Program-made: the position numbers and the translations under genes
Assembly (NCBI GenBank): GCA_021784375.1
Contig: JAJXSV010000006.1
Location: forward strand, 1-25,179
Source: Actinomycetes bacterium
GTDB taxonomy: Bacteria > Actinomycetota > Actinomycetes > S36-B12 > UBA5976
Length of the DNA: 25,179 bases
Reading direction: 5' to 3'
Notes under the pieces: generated by a model
Told to the model about the DNA's origin: nothing
Seen by the model: the letters and a program-made list of their open reading frames with translations, nothing else
The model's database searches: none
Shown: one piece after another, positions 1-7,585 of the stretch
Layout of the letters: each line of letters opens with the position of its first letter
Position numbering within the stretch: position 1 is the stretch's first letter

Positions 1-2
1 CG

Positions 3-437
3 ATCTCAGGGGCGCAGGGGCGCATCATCGAGACCCTCGAGGGCTCCCCCACCGCGGCCACTGCTGCGGCGCAACTCGACATCGAGGTGGGTCAGGTCGC
101 GAACTCGCTGGTGTTCGATGCCGACGGCGAGCCCCTGCTGGTGCTCACCTCGGGCCAGCACAGGGCCGACCTCAGGCGACTCGCCGAGTTCATCGACGCC
201 AAGCACATCCACCGCCCCAATGCCGATTTCGTGCGCCTTCACACCAGCCAGCCGATCGGCGGGGTCGCGCCGGTCGGTCATCCTCGGCCGCTGCGCACCA
301 TCGTCGACACGCAGTTGGATGCCTGGCCCGTGGTCTGGGCGGCCGGCGGTCACCCCCACTACGTCTTCCCGACCTCCTACGACGAGCTCCTGCGCATCAC
401 GAACGGAACCCCCTTCGACGTCGGCGTCAAGGGCTGA
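3..437 (+). CDS. YbaK/EbsC-family aminoacyl-tRNA deacylase, 5'-truncated by the window edge
   Basis: Reading from base 3 gives 144 residues in one open frame to the TGA at 435-437. The true start lies left of the window, because clear family sequence (GRIIETLEGSPTAA) already precedes the first internal GTG at 87. The visible part matches the YbaK/ProRS-editing fold: a V-A-N-S-L-V-F strand, a V-L-T-S-G strand, the I-G-G-V-A-P-V-G-H motif, and the C-terminal W-A-A-G-G-H-P-H-Y-V-F block. Members hydrolyse mischarged aminoacyl-tRNA (for example Cys- or Ala-tRNAPro) in the cytoplasm. The position before S-L-V-F, often a functional Lys in YbaK, is Asn here, so substrate and activity are uncertain. 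The 154 bp after the stop hold no convincing gene or terminator; the next gene is convergent. Confidence 0.82.
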   Translation: MSGAQGRIIETLEGSPTAATAAAQLDIEVGQVANSLVFDADGEPLLVLTSGQHRADLRRLAEFIDAKHIHRPNADFVRLHTSQPIGGVAPVGHPRPLRTIVDTQLDAWPVVWAAGGHPHYVFPTSYDELLRITNGTPFDVGVKG

Positions 438-591
438 GACGCGCCGCATTCCCCTACAGGTCAGGGGCCGTCGTCGGAGGTGCGCCACCATCGGTCACAC
501 CGAGCTGACGCCCGATCTCCTGGCCCTCACCACGGGCGTGGTTGCCACCCCGATCCTCGTACGGTCGGCACCCTGACGAGCACGGACGCCA

Positions 592-1272
592 TCAGGGGAA
601 CTGCGTGAGCAACTCGCTCAGGGCGCGGATGCGCGTGGTCCCGGGTATCGGATCCATGGCGCCGCTGCGATCGAGGTGGATGGCGTGCAGACCCGCGTCC
701 CGCGCTCCGCAGGCGTCGGCCACCGCGTCGTCGCCCACGTATGCGACCTCTGCGGCCCCCAGCGCGAGCGCCGAGCAGAGCGCTTCAAATGCGCGTCGGT
801 CCGGCTTGAAGGCGGGCAGTTCGCTCGTCGCCAGCAGGTGCTCGACGACCCCGAGGGCTCCGATCGCCTCGAGCTTCGCGCGCTGCTGTGCGGTATGGCC
901 GTTCGTCAACACCGCGATGGCGTAGCCGCGCTCTGCGAGTGCTGTGAGCGTCGGCACCGCATCTGCGAATCCCGCCCAGTTCGCCCGGTAGTGCGCGAGG
1001 AACTGCGCGAAGATCGCATCGACGTCGTCCTCCACATAGGCGACCCCGAGGAACGGGAGGAAGTCGCGGACACGTCGGCGCCGCTGCTCCAGCAGGTCCA
1101 CCTCCCCTGCCGCGTACTCCCCGAAGCGCCGGTCCTCGATGACGAACCACTGCGCCTCGGCGTCAGGGTGGTCAACCCAGCCGTTGGCCGCGATCCACGC
1201 ACGCACGGCCGCGCGTGCGGCGCGCTCGTGGTCGAAGAGGGTCCCGTCGAGGTCGAAGGCGATCGCACGCAC
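592..1272 (-). CDS. HAD-superfamily hydrolase (subfamily IA phosphatase-like)
   Basis: A 226-residue protein with all four HAD motifs: D7-L-D9-G-T (nucleophile and acid/base Asp), T123-N-G (motif II), K156 in F-K-P-D (motif III) and G-D181-D182-x3-D186 (motif IV). The helical cap lies between about residues 17 and 100. Such enzymes dephosphorylate small phosphometabolites in the cytoplasm; the substrate cannot be read from the sequence. The frame stays open well upstream, but I choose GTG 1272 because the HAD strand V-R-A-I-A-F-D-L-D-G starts there and a near-consensus -10 (CATACT) ends 7 nt upstream, the same geometry as other leaderless genes in this window. It follows the methyltransferase gene after 41 bp on the same strand but appears to have its own promoter. 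Confidence 0.85.
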   Translation of the reverse strand: MRAIAFDLDGTLFDHERAARAAVRAWIAANGWVDHPDAEAQWFVIEDRRFGEYAAGEVDLLEQRRRRVRDFLPFLGVAYVEDDVDAIFAQFLAHYRANWAGFADAVPTLTALAERGYAIAVLTNGHTAQQRAKLEAIGALGVVEHLLATSELPAFKPDRRAFEALCSALALGAAEVAYVGDDAVADACGARDAGLHAIHLDRSGAMDPIPGTTRIRALSELLTQFP

Positions 1273-1278
1273 GCCCGA

Positions 1279-1284
1279 AGTATG
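1279..1284 (-). promoter_or_regulatory. Candidate -10 element (CATACT) for leaderless HAD gene
   Basis: The minus strand reads CATACT with 6 nt between it and the GTG at 1272. It has one mismatch to TANNNT but keeps the key A2 and T6. This supports leaderless initiation at 1272. No clear -35 element is visible. Confidence 0.4.
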
Positions 1285-1313
1285 CACGGTCCGCGACGTC
1301 GAAGCCGGCGCCG

Positions 1314-1868
1314 TCAGCGCTCCGCGATGAGGCCGAAGTGGTAAGGGCTCGCCTGCGAGAGGTCCACGACACGCACCGCGCGGAATCCCGCCTGGGTGAT
1401 CCACTGTGTGCACTGCGCGGCAGTGGGGCGTATCTCCAACGACGGTCCCCGCGGCGTCGGGATGTCACTGCGCCAGTGGATCACGAGCAGTCGGCCATCG
1501 ACCTCCAGCACACGGAGGGCCTCATCCAGGAGCGCGAGTGGGACCTCGATGTGCAACAGGTTGAAGATGAGCGCGCGGGACTGCGAGGCGGCCGACAGGC
1601 CGGTGCCCTCTGCGATGAAATCCCTGACCGACGCCCTGACGTTGTCGAGTCCCGCATCCTCGGCCCGCTGGCACGTCCGCGCGACCATTGCGGGATCGAT
1701 GTCGAAGGTCGAGACCATGCCGCGCGATCGAGCCGCCTCCGCCAATGTGAATGTCCCGTAGCCGCAACCGAACTCGACGGCGTCACCGGCGAGCGACTCC
1801 CCGGGGAGCAGGGCCTGCAGGACCGCCGCGGCGTCGAAGAAGCCCTCCCAGTAGGCCTCCTCCGGCAT
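1314..1868 (-). CDS. Class I SAM-dependent methyltransferase
   Basis: A 184-residue Rossmann-fold methyltransferase. Motif I is V-E32-F-G-C-G-Y-G-T at residues 31-39, and the acidic strand-2 end is F-D-I-D58-P. A hydrophobic strand L-I-F-N-L-L-H at about 100-106 and a late strand R-L-L-V-I-H-W at 126-132 complete the core. The start ATG at 1868 is preceded by a GAGAGAG purine tract. The frame is open further upstream, but that part lies antisense-like inside the UvrA-like gene and has no protein character. The gene begins 17 nt after the UvrA-like stop, so the two are very probably cotranscribed. The substrate is unknown. Pairing with a drug-resistance-type UvrA paralogue allows, but does not prove, a role in modifying or protecting against a small molecule. 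Confidence 0.85.
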   Translation of the reverse strand: MPEEAYWEGFFDAAAVLQALLPGESLAGDAVEFGCGYGTFTLAEAARSRGMVSTFDIDPAMVARTCQRAEDAGLDNVRASVRDFIAEGTGLSAASQSRALIFNLLHIEVPLALLDEALRVLEVDGRLLVIHWRSDIPTPRGPSLEIRPTAAQCTQWITQAGFRAVRVVDLSQASPYHFGLIAER

Positions 1869-1885
1869 CCCGCTCTCTCGGCCCT

Positions 1886-4273
1886 TCACCGGGCCGCGCC
1901 CACGTATGCGGCGAGGTGCTGACCGGTCAGCGTCGCTCGACGCGCGACCAACTCCGCCGGGGTGCCCTCGAACACGATGTTCCCGCCTTCGTGGCCGGCG
2001 CCGGGTCCCAGGTCGATGATCCAATCTGCATGGGCCATGACGGCTTGGTGGTGCTCGACGACGAGCACCGACTTCCCGGCGTCGACCAGGCGATCCAGCA
2101 GGCCGAGCAGTTGCGCCACGTCTGCCAGGTGCAGGCCCGCGGTGGGCTCGTCCAGCACGTAGATGCCGCCCCTCTCGCCCATCTGCATGGCCAGCTTCAG
2201 GCGTTGGCGCTCGCCCCCGGACAGGGTGGTGAGCTGCTGACCGATCGTGAGGTAGCCAAGTCCGACGTCCGCCATTCGCGACAACACCGTCAGGGCCGCC
2301 GGGGTGCTCGACTCCCCGCTGCCGAAGTAGTCCTGGGCCTCCACCACCGACATCTCCAACACCTCGCTGATGTTGCGGCCGGCGAGCAGGTACTGCAGCA
2401 CGGAGGGTTGGAATCCCTTGCCCTCGCACTCCTCGCAGGTGGTGGTGACCGTGGCCATGAAGCCGAGGTCCGTGTCGATGACGCCCGCACCGTTGCACGA
2501 GGGGCATGCGCCTTCGGAGTTCGCGCTGAAGAGTGCCGGCTTCACCCCGTTCGCCTTGGCGAAGGCCTTGCGGATGTGGTCGAGGAGACCGGTGTACGTC
2601 GCCGGATTGCTTCGTCGTGAACCGCGGATGGCCGTCTGGTCGATGGAGACGACGTCCGCGTCCTTCGGCATGGAGCCGTACACCAGCGAGCTCTTGCCTG
2701 ATCCAGCCACCCCCGTGATCACCACCATGACCCCGAGCGGGATGTCGACATCCACGTTCCGCAGGTTGTTCGTGCTCGCGCCACGGATGGCCAGCGTGCC
2801 CGTGGGTCTCCGCGTCTGCTGCTTGAGCTTGACGCGGTCATCCAGGTGGCGACCGGTGAGTGTGCCGCTACCGCGCAGGCCAGCGACGCTGCCCTCGAAG
2901 CAGATGGTTCCGCCGGCGGCACCCGCACCCGGGCCGAGGTCGACGACATGGTCCGCGATGGCGATCACCTCCGGCTTGTGTTCGACGACGAGGACCGTGT
3001 TCCCCTTGTCGCGCAAGCGCAACAGCAGTTCGTTCATGCGCTGGATGTCATGCGGGTGCAGGCCGATGGTCGGCTCATCGAACACGTAGGTGACATCGGT
3101 CAGTGACGAGCCGAGGTGGCGGATCATCCTCGTGCGCTGGGCCTCACCACCGGAGAGGGTGCCGGATGTCCGATCGAGCGACAGGTAGCCGAGACCGATC
3201 TCGTCGAATCCCTCCAGCATGTGCAGGAGGCTGCCGAGCAGGGGCGCCACCGCGGGCTCATCCCGTTCGCGCACCCACGCGGCCAGGTCGCTGATCTGCA
3301 TCGCGCAGGCCTCCGCGATGTTGATGCCGGCGATCCTCGACGAACGAGCGGCTTCGCTCAGGCGGGTGCCCTGACATCCGGGACAGACGGCGAAGGTGAC
3401 GGCTCGGTCGACGAACGCGCGCACGTGCGGGAGCATGGCGTCGCGATCCTTCGAGAGCATCGACTTCCGGATCTTCAGCACCAGGCCCTCGTAGGTGAGG
3501 TTGATGCCGTCGACCTTGATGCGGGTGGGCTCGCGGTACAGGAAGTCGTGCAACTCCCGCTTCGTGTACCTGCCGATGGGCTTGTCGGGGTCGAGGAAGC
3601 CCGAACCCATGAAGATCCGACCGAACCAGCCGTCCTTGCTGTAGCCGGGCACCCTGATCGCGCCCTCCGCCAGCGACTTCGTCGCGTCGTACAACTGCGT
3701 GTGGTCCATGTCCGTGATGCGCCCCATGCCCTCACAACGCGGGCACATGCCGCCCGTGCGCGTGAACGTCACCGCCTCGGAGGTCCGGCTCCCCTTCTGC
3801 ACCGTGATGCGCCCGCTTGCGCTGACCGAGGGGACGTTGAAGGAGTAGGCATTCGGTGTGCCGATATGCGGCGTGCCCAGGCGGCTGAAGAGCAGGCGCA
3901 GCATGGCGTTGGCGTCGGTGACCGTGCCCACGGTGGAGCGCGAGTTCGCGCCCAGGCGCTCCTGGTCGACGATGATCGCGGTGGTGATGCCCTCGAGCAG
4001 GTCGACGTCCGGCCTGGCCAACGCCGGCATGAAGCCCTGGACGAAGCTGCTGTACGTCTCGTTGATCATGCGCTGGGACTCCGCGGCGACGGTGTCGAAC
4101 ACGAGTGAGCTCTTGCCCGAGCCCGACACCCCGGTGAAGACGGTGAGGCGCCGCTTGGGGATGCTGACGTTGACGTCCTTCAGGTTGTTCTCGCGCGCTC
4201 CCTGCACGCGGATCATGTCGTGCGTATCTGCCACGGCCGGCTGCGACGATCGTTGACCCCGGTTGCCTGGCAT
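1886..4273 (-). CDS. Short UvrA-like ABC ATPase (UvrA2/DrrC type)
   Basis: A 795-residue tandem ABC ATPase of the UvrA family, versus about 940-970 for housekeeping UvrA. Half 1 has Walker A G-V-S-G-S-G-K-S at 48-55, Cys pairs C177-P-R-C180 and C297-P-G-C300, signature L-S-G-G-E at 373-377 and Walker B V-F-D-E-P at 397-401. Half 2 has Walker A G-V-A-G-S-G-K-S at 521-528, zinc-module pairs C590/C593 and C613/C616, L-S-G-G-E-R-Q-R at 684-691 and V-L-D-E-P at 706-710. Only about 30 residues separate the S-T-V-G-T-V-T-D block from the first Cys pair, leaving no room for the UvrB-binding domain. A damage-binding or drug-tolerance role is therefore likelier than classical repair with UvrB. The start ATG 4273 has a good AAGGGAG site. 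It lies 50 nt downstream of the diguanylate cyclase stop with no visible promoter between. Confidence 0.92.
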   Translation of the reverse strand: MPGNRGQRSSQPAVADTHDMIRVQGARENNLKDVNVSIPKRRLTVFTGVSGSGKSSLVFDTVAAESQRMINETYSSFVQGFMPALARPDVDLLEGITTAIIVDQERLGANSRSTVGTVTDANAMLRLLFSRLGTPHIGTPNAYSFNVPSVSASGRITVQKGSRTSEAVTFTRTGGMCPRCEGMGRITDMDHTQLYDATKSLAEGAIRVPGYSKDGWFGRIFMGSGFLDPDKPIGRYTKRELHDFLYREPTRIKVDGINLTYEGLVLKIRKSMLSKDRDAMLPHVRAFVDRAVTFAVCPGCQGTRLSEAARSSRIAGINIAEACAMQISDLAAWVRERDEPAVAPLLGSLLHMLEGFDEIGLGYLSLDRTSGTLSGGEAQRTRMIRHLGSSLTDVTYVFDEPTIGLHPHDIQRMNELLLRLRDKGNTVLVVEHKPEVIAIADHVVDLGPGAGAAGGTICFEGSVAGLRGSGTLTGRHLDDRVKLKQQTRRPTGTLAIRGASTNNLRNVDVDIPLGVMVVITGVAGSGKSSLVYGSMPKDADVVSIDQTAIRGSRRSNPATYTGLLDHIRKAFAKANGVKPALFSANSEGACPSCNGAGVIDTDLGFMATVTTTCEECEGKGFQPSVLQYLLAGRNISEVLEMSVVEAQDYFGSGESSTPAALTVLSRMADVGLGYLTIGQQLTTLSGGERQRLKLAMQMGERGGIYVLDEPTAGLHLADVAQLLGLLDRLVDAGKSVLVVEHHQAVMAHADWIIDLGPGAGHEGGNIVFEGTPAELVARRATLTGQHLAAYVGAAR

Positions 4274-4323
4274 GGTGCGTCTCCCTTGAATCCGTGCAGC
4301 GAGCGCATGCCGCGCCGTGCGAA

Positions 4324-5286
4324 CTACGCGGACTTGCGGCTGCGCTTGTCTTCGTACATGGCCCGGTCCGCCAGCGTCAACGCATCGTAGAAGGCGGCAT
4401 CGACCGGCCAGTCGGCGATCCCCGCCGACCAGTCCACATCGGTCTCCGCGCGCAGGCGTGCGAGGAAGGCCCGAGCGCCGTCCTCGTCTGCCTTCATGAG
4501 GATGAATGAGAACTCGTCGCCGCCCAGACGGACCCGCACGTCGTCCTGGCGCGCAACGCGATTCGCGGCATCGGCGAAGCCCAGGATGAGGGCGTCCCCA
4601 GCAGCATGGCCGAGGCTGTCGTTGACCGTCTTCAGGCCGTCGAGGTCCACGACCACGACCGCTCGCGGCAGCACCGTGCGCCCCGCACGCGCGCCCAGTT
4701 CGAGGAACTCGCCCAGCCCGTGCCGATTGAGGAATCCCGTCATCGAATCACGCGTGGCCATGCGATCGTGTGACCTGCGAAGGGCGTGCAGGCCCACGGC
4801 GATGGTGCCGCAGAGGACGGTCAGGAAGTACCACGGAAGGAGCATGGTGCGCTCATCACGATGGAGCATGATCACGCTGAGGAAGCCGAGCGACGAGCCG
4901 GCGACCACGATGAGCACATCCACCCAGCGCGGGAACCAGTAGGCCACGTAGAGGACCGGCACAAGCAGTGACAGCGCCGTCGTGAGCATGCCCACGGGAC
5001 TGGGCGTCCCGGCGATGGCCCAGAGGACGCCGGCGACATCGAAGGCCACGAGCGCCTTGATGATCGCCAGGGTGATGTGATCGCCCCAGCACACGATGCC
5101 CAGCACCACGACTGCCTCCGCCAGGCCGCCGACGAACCACCAGTCGATCGTGCTCAGGTCACGGTCGAACATGGGACCCAACGCTGCGACGTTCACCAGA
5201 TTCAGGAATTGCCAGACGACCAGGGTCAACACCGGTCCGGACAGCGACTGGACTCGGCGAAGCAGGGGTTGGGGCAGCTGCGCCAC
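4324..5286 (-). CDS. Membrane-bound diguanylate cyclase (GGDEF)
   Basis: A 320-residue protein. Residues 15-170 are hydrophobic and form about five or six membrane segments, followed by a GGDEF domain from D180-S-M-T-G. The active-site G255-G-D-E-F259 is intact, and so is the inhibitory I-site R246-Q-D-D249 exactly five residues before it. It should therefore make c-di-GMP from two GTP and be product-inhibited. The substrate-binding D214-L-D-G-L and N222-D-S-L-G-H motifs are also present. I choose GTG 5286 because TATCGT lies 7 nt upstream and the preceding in-frame residues (back to 5460) are Arg/Pro/Ser-rich with no domain character and overlap the divergent yitT-like start. The sensory input of the membrane part is unknown. 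It may lead an operon with the UvrA-like and methyltransferase genes. Confidence 0.9.
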   Translation of the reverse strand: MAQLPQPLLRRVQSLSGPVLTLVVWQFLNLVNVAALGPMFDRDLSTIDWWFVGGLAEAVVVLGIVCWGDHITLAIIKALVAFDVAGVLWAIAGTPSPVGMLTTALSLLVPVLYVAYWFPRWVDVLIVVAGSSLGFLSVIMLHRDERTMLLPWYFLTVLCGTIAVGLHALRRSHDRMATRDSMTGFLNRHGLGEFLELGARAGRTVLPRAVVVVDLDGLKTVNDSLGHAAGDALILGFADAANRVARQDDVRVRLGGDEFSFILMKADEDGARAFLARLRAETDVDWSAGIADWPVDAAFYDALTLADRAMYEDKRSRKSA

Positions 5287-5293
5287 CCGCAGG

Positions 5294-5299
5294 ACGATA
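5294..5299 (-). promoter_or_regulatory. Candidate -10 (TATCGT) for the GGDEF gene
   Basis: TATCGT on the minus strand with 7 nt to GTG 5286. This implies a leaderless or one-nucleotide-leader mRNA. The divergent spacer to the next + gene is 137 bp. Confidence 0.5.
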
Positions 5300-5423
5300 C
5301 TCGTCAGGCGCCCCGGATTCCGTGAAGCCACGGCGGGGGACGACGAGCGGTTCCCCACCCGGCGATGATGCGACGTGCGCCCCGCCGCATGCGGGCATGC
5401 CATCGGTACGCGAGAATCCGCCC

Positions 5424-6047
5424 GTGACCGCCCCGACACATGATGAACCCGACCAGGCAAGGCACTCCCCCTTCGACGACCTCCTCGCCATCCTCACGGG
5501 CACCGTCGTGGCTTCGTCCGGTCTCTTCCTGTTGAAGTCCGGCGGTGTGGTCACCGGAGGTACAGCGGGCCTCTCGCTGCTCCTGAGCTATGCGACGCAG
5601 CAGTCATTCGCCCTCGTGTTCATCCTCGTGAACACACCGTTCTTCGCACTCGCGATCTGGAAGAAGGGCCTGACGTTCACCTTGCGCACAGCGGCCTCGG
5701 TGGTCATCGTCTCGGGACTGTCGCATGTGCACGCGACCGTCTTCGGGGCGCTGCACCTGGCACCGCTGTATGCAGCCGTGGTGGGGAACCTGCTCACCGC
5801 GGTCGGTCTGCTCATCCTCTTCCGGCATCGCTCGAGCCTGGGCGGCTTCAACATCATCGCCCTGCTCGCGCAGGAACGACTGGGCTGGCGGGCCGGCTAC
5901 GTGCAACTGGCGCTCGACGGCGTCATCGTGCTCTCCGCGCTGGCCGTCGTCCCCGCGAGCGGCGTCGCACTGTCGGCGCTGGGCGCGCTCATCCTCAACG
6001 TGAGCCTGGCCAGGAACCACCGGCCCGGCCGCTACATCGGCTACTGA
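5424..6047 (+). CDS. YitT-family integral membrane protein
   Basis: A 207-residue hydrophobic protein with five to six predicted membrane segments. The G-G-V-V-T-G-G-T-A-G-L-S-L-L motif near residue 35 is the N-terminal hallmark of YitT/DUF161 proteins, and the later S-L-G-G-F-N-I-I block also fits the family. No enzymatic residues are evident. YitT proteins are poorly understood bacterial inner-membrane proteins, so transport is only a guess. The GTG at 5424 is chosen because family-like sequence starts soon after (S-P-F-D-D-L-L) and a weak -10-like hexamer (GAGAAT, 5412-5417) sits 7 nt upstream; ATG 5397 is the alternative. It is transcribed divergently from the diguanylate cyclase and is followed after 78 bp by a MATE gene on the same strand. 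Confidence 0.82.
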   Translation: MTAPTHDEPDQARHSPFDDLLAILTGTVVASSGLFLLKSGGVVTGGTAGLSLLLSYATQQSFALVFILVNTPFFALAIWKKGLTFTLRTAASVVIVSGLSHVHATVFGALHLAPLYAAVVGNLLTAVGLLILFRHRSSLGGFNIIALLAQERLGWRAGYVQLALDGVIVLSALAVVPASGVALSALGALILNVSLARNHRPGRYIGY

Positions 6048-6125
6048 CCCTCCCGGCGCTTCGATCCCGATCGCGCGCAGTCCCGCGGTCGGCAGGCGCG
6101 CCTCCAGCCATGGGAGGATGCATCA

Positions 6126-7496
6126 ATGACCTCGTCGAGCCCCAGCCCGCGCCGCGAGATCGCAGCCCTCGCCATCCCCGTGTCCCTCGAGATGGTCGTG
6201 GCCCTCGTGATGAACTTCATCAACCAGATCGTGGTCGGCGGTCTGGGCAGTACCGCCATCGCAGCCGTGGGCTTCACGAACTCCATCACCTTCATCGCGA
6301 TGATCACCTTCGGCTCGATCGGTGGGTCCGTGAGCATCATGGCCGCCCGCGCCCACGGCGGCGGACGCCTGCACGAACTCAACGCGGTGGTGCACGTGGC
6401 ACTCATCGTCGGCACGCTGACCTCGGCCCTCTTCATCGCCGTCCCGGTGCTCTTCCCAGCCGGGGTCCTGCATGCTGCAGGCGGTTCGGCCTCGGTGGTG
6501 CACACCGGCGCGGCCTACCTGCGCATCTCCGCCCTCGCCCTGCTGCCCAATGTCGCGTCACGGGTCCTCTCAGGTGTCATGCGCTCGACCGGTCATACCC
6601 GTGGGCCGCTGATCGCCACCACGGTCACCACGGTCCTGAACACCATGCTCGCGTACGCGTTCGTGTACGGGGTCGGACCGGCCCCGAAGCTGGGCGTGGC
6701 CGGGGCCGCCGCTGCCTCCTTGGTGGCGGCCACCCTGAACCTCGTGATCCTCGCCGGGATGTCCTACGGGACGGACCGGATCATCGCCTGGGAGGCGCCC
6801 CGCACGATCCGCGCATGGTGGGACGTGGCCAAGCCGCTCTTCGTCTTCGCAGCGCCGTTGGCCCTGACGGAACTCGTCTGGTCACTCGGCGGCTACCTGT
6901 ACAACGTGATCTTCCAGCGCCTGGGCGACGAGGCGCTCGCTGCGGCGCAGATCGTCGGCACCCTGGAAGCGGTCTTCATCCTGGCCAGCTTCGGCCTCAT
7001 GACCGCCGCGACGACATTGATCGGTCGCTCCATCGGACAGGGCGATGCCCGGGCCGCCCGGGAGTGGGTGCGCAGGCTGCGCAAGACCGCGTACGTGACC
7101 GCGATCGTCTTCGGCGGCCTCTACTGGGCATCCACCGTCACACTCGGTGCGCTGTTCCCGAATGTGTCCGAGCACGTCCTGCACCTGGCCTTCATCGGCA
7201 TCGGCATCAACGCCGCGTTCCAATGGATCAAGGTCCAGAACATGGTGATCGGAAGCGGCGTGCTTCCGAGCGGCAGCGACCTCAAGGCGGTCGTCGCAGG
7301 CGACTCCGCCGGCGTGATCCTCGCCGGCCTGCCCAGCGCCGTGCTGCTGGGCCTCTTCACGACACTGGGTTTCGTCGGTGTGGCAATCGGACGCATCGCC
7401 GAGGAGATCGTGAAGTTCGGCATCTTCCGACACCGTATGCGCCGCATCGACTGGGACGGACTGGCCAGGGAGCACGGGTCCGGCGGCGGCATCTGA
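6126..7496 (+). CDS. MATE-family multidrug/cation exporter
   Basis: A 456-residue membrane protein of the length and two-bundle pattern usual for MATE transporters (12 segments). The N-terminal bundle starts R-E-I-A-A-L-A-I-P-V-S-L-E with N-F-I-N-Q-I-V-V-G-G-L-G in helix 1. The second bundle begins P-L-F-V-F-A-A-P-L-A-L-T-E at about residue 237. MATE proteins export organic cations and drugs using Na+ or H+ gradients; substrate and coupling ion are not readable here. ATG 6126 has a strong GGGAGGA site at 6112-6118. No -10 is obvious just upstream, so cotranscription with the yitT-like gene is likely. The 89 bp after it lead to the GAF-EAL gene without a clear terminator. Confidence 0.9.
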   Translation: MTSSSPSPRREIAALAIPVSLEMVVALVMNFINQIVVGGLGSTAIAAVGFTNSITFIAMITFGSIGGSVSIMAARAHGGGRLHELNAVVHVALIVGTLTSALFIAVPVLFPAGVLHAAGGSASVVHTGAAYLRISALALLPNVASRVLSGVMRSTGHTRGPLIATTVTTVLNTMLAYAFVYGVGPAPKLGVAGAAAASLVAATLNLVILAGMSYGTDRIIAWEAPRTIRAWWDVAKPLFVFAAPLALTELVWSLGGYLYNVIFQRLGDEALAAAQIVGTLEAVFILASFGLMTAATTLIGRSIGQGDARAAREWVRRLRKTAYVTAIVFGGLYWASTVTLGALFPNVSEHVLHLAFIGIGINAAFQWIKVQNMVIGSGVLPSGSDLKAVVAGDSAGVILAGLPSAVLLGLFTTLGFVGVAIGRIAEEIVKFGIFRHRMRRIDWDGLAREHGSGGGI

Positions 7497-7585
7497 GTCC
7501 GGAACGGGGGCCAGGGCGCCGACCTGTGCCACGCTAGCGGCCACTGCGCTCGCGCACCGGCGAGACGTCATCACGGAGGCCGAGC

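Noticed and set aside
438..591. Small gene or terminator between the YbaK and HAD genes
   Set aside because: Only a 5-bp CCCCT/AGGGG hairpin and shadow frames are present.
1314..2507. 397-residue reading frame for the methyltransferase
   Set aside because: Everything upstream of 1868 lies within the UvrA-like gene in another frame and has shadow composition (Arg/Gly/His-rich). ATG 1868 has a ribosome site and begins the family sequence.
1886..4273. Housekeeping uvrA
   Set aside because: It is too short and has no room for the UvrB-binding domain between the S-T-V-G-T block and the first Cys pair.
6110..7537. 475-residue Arg-rich frame overlapping the MATE gene, and other long frames on the opposite strands of real genes
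   Set aside because: Typical GC-rich shadow frames: Arg/Gly/Pro/His-rich, no domains, fully inside well-supported genes.
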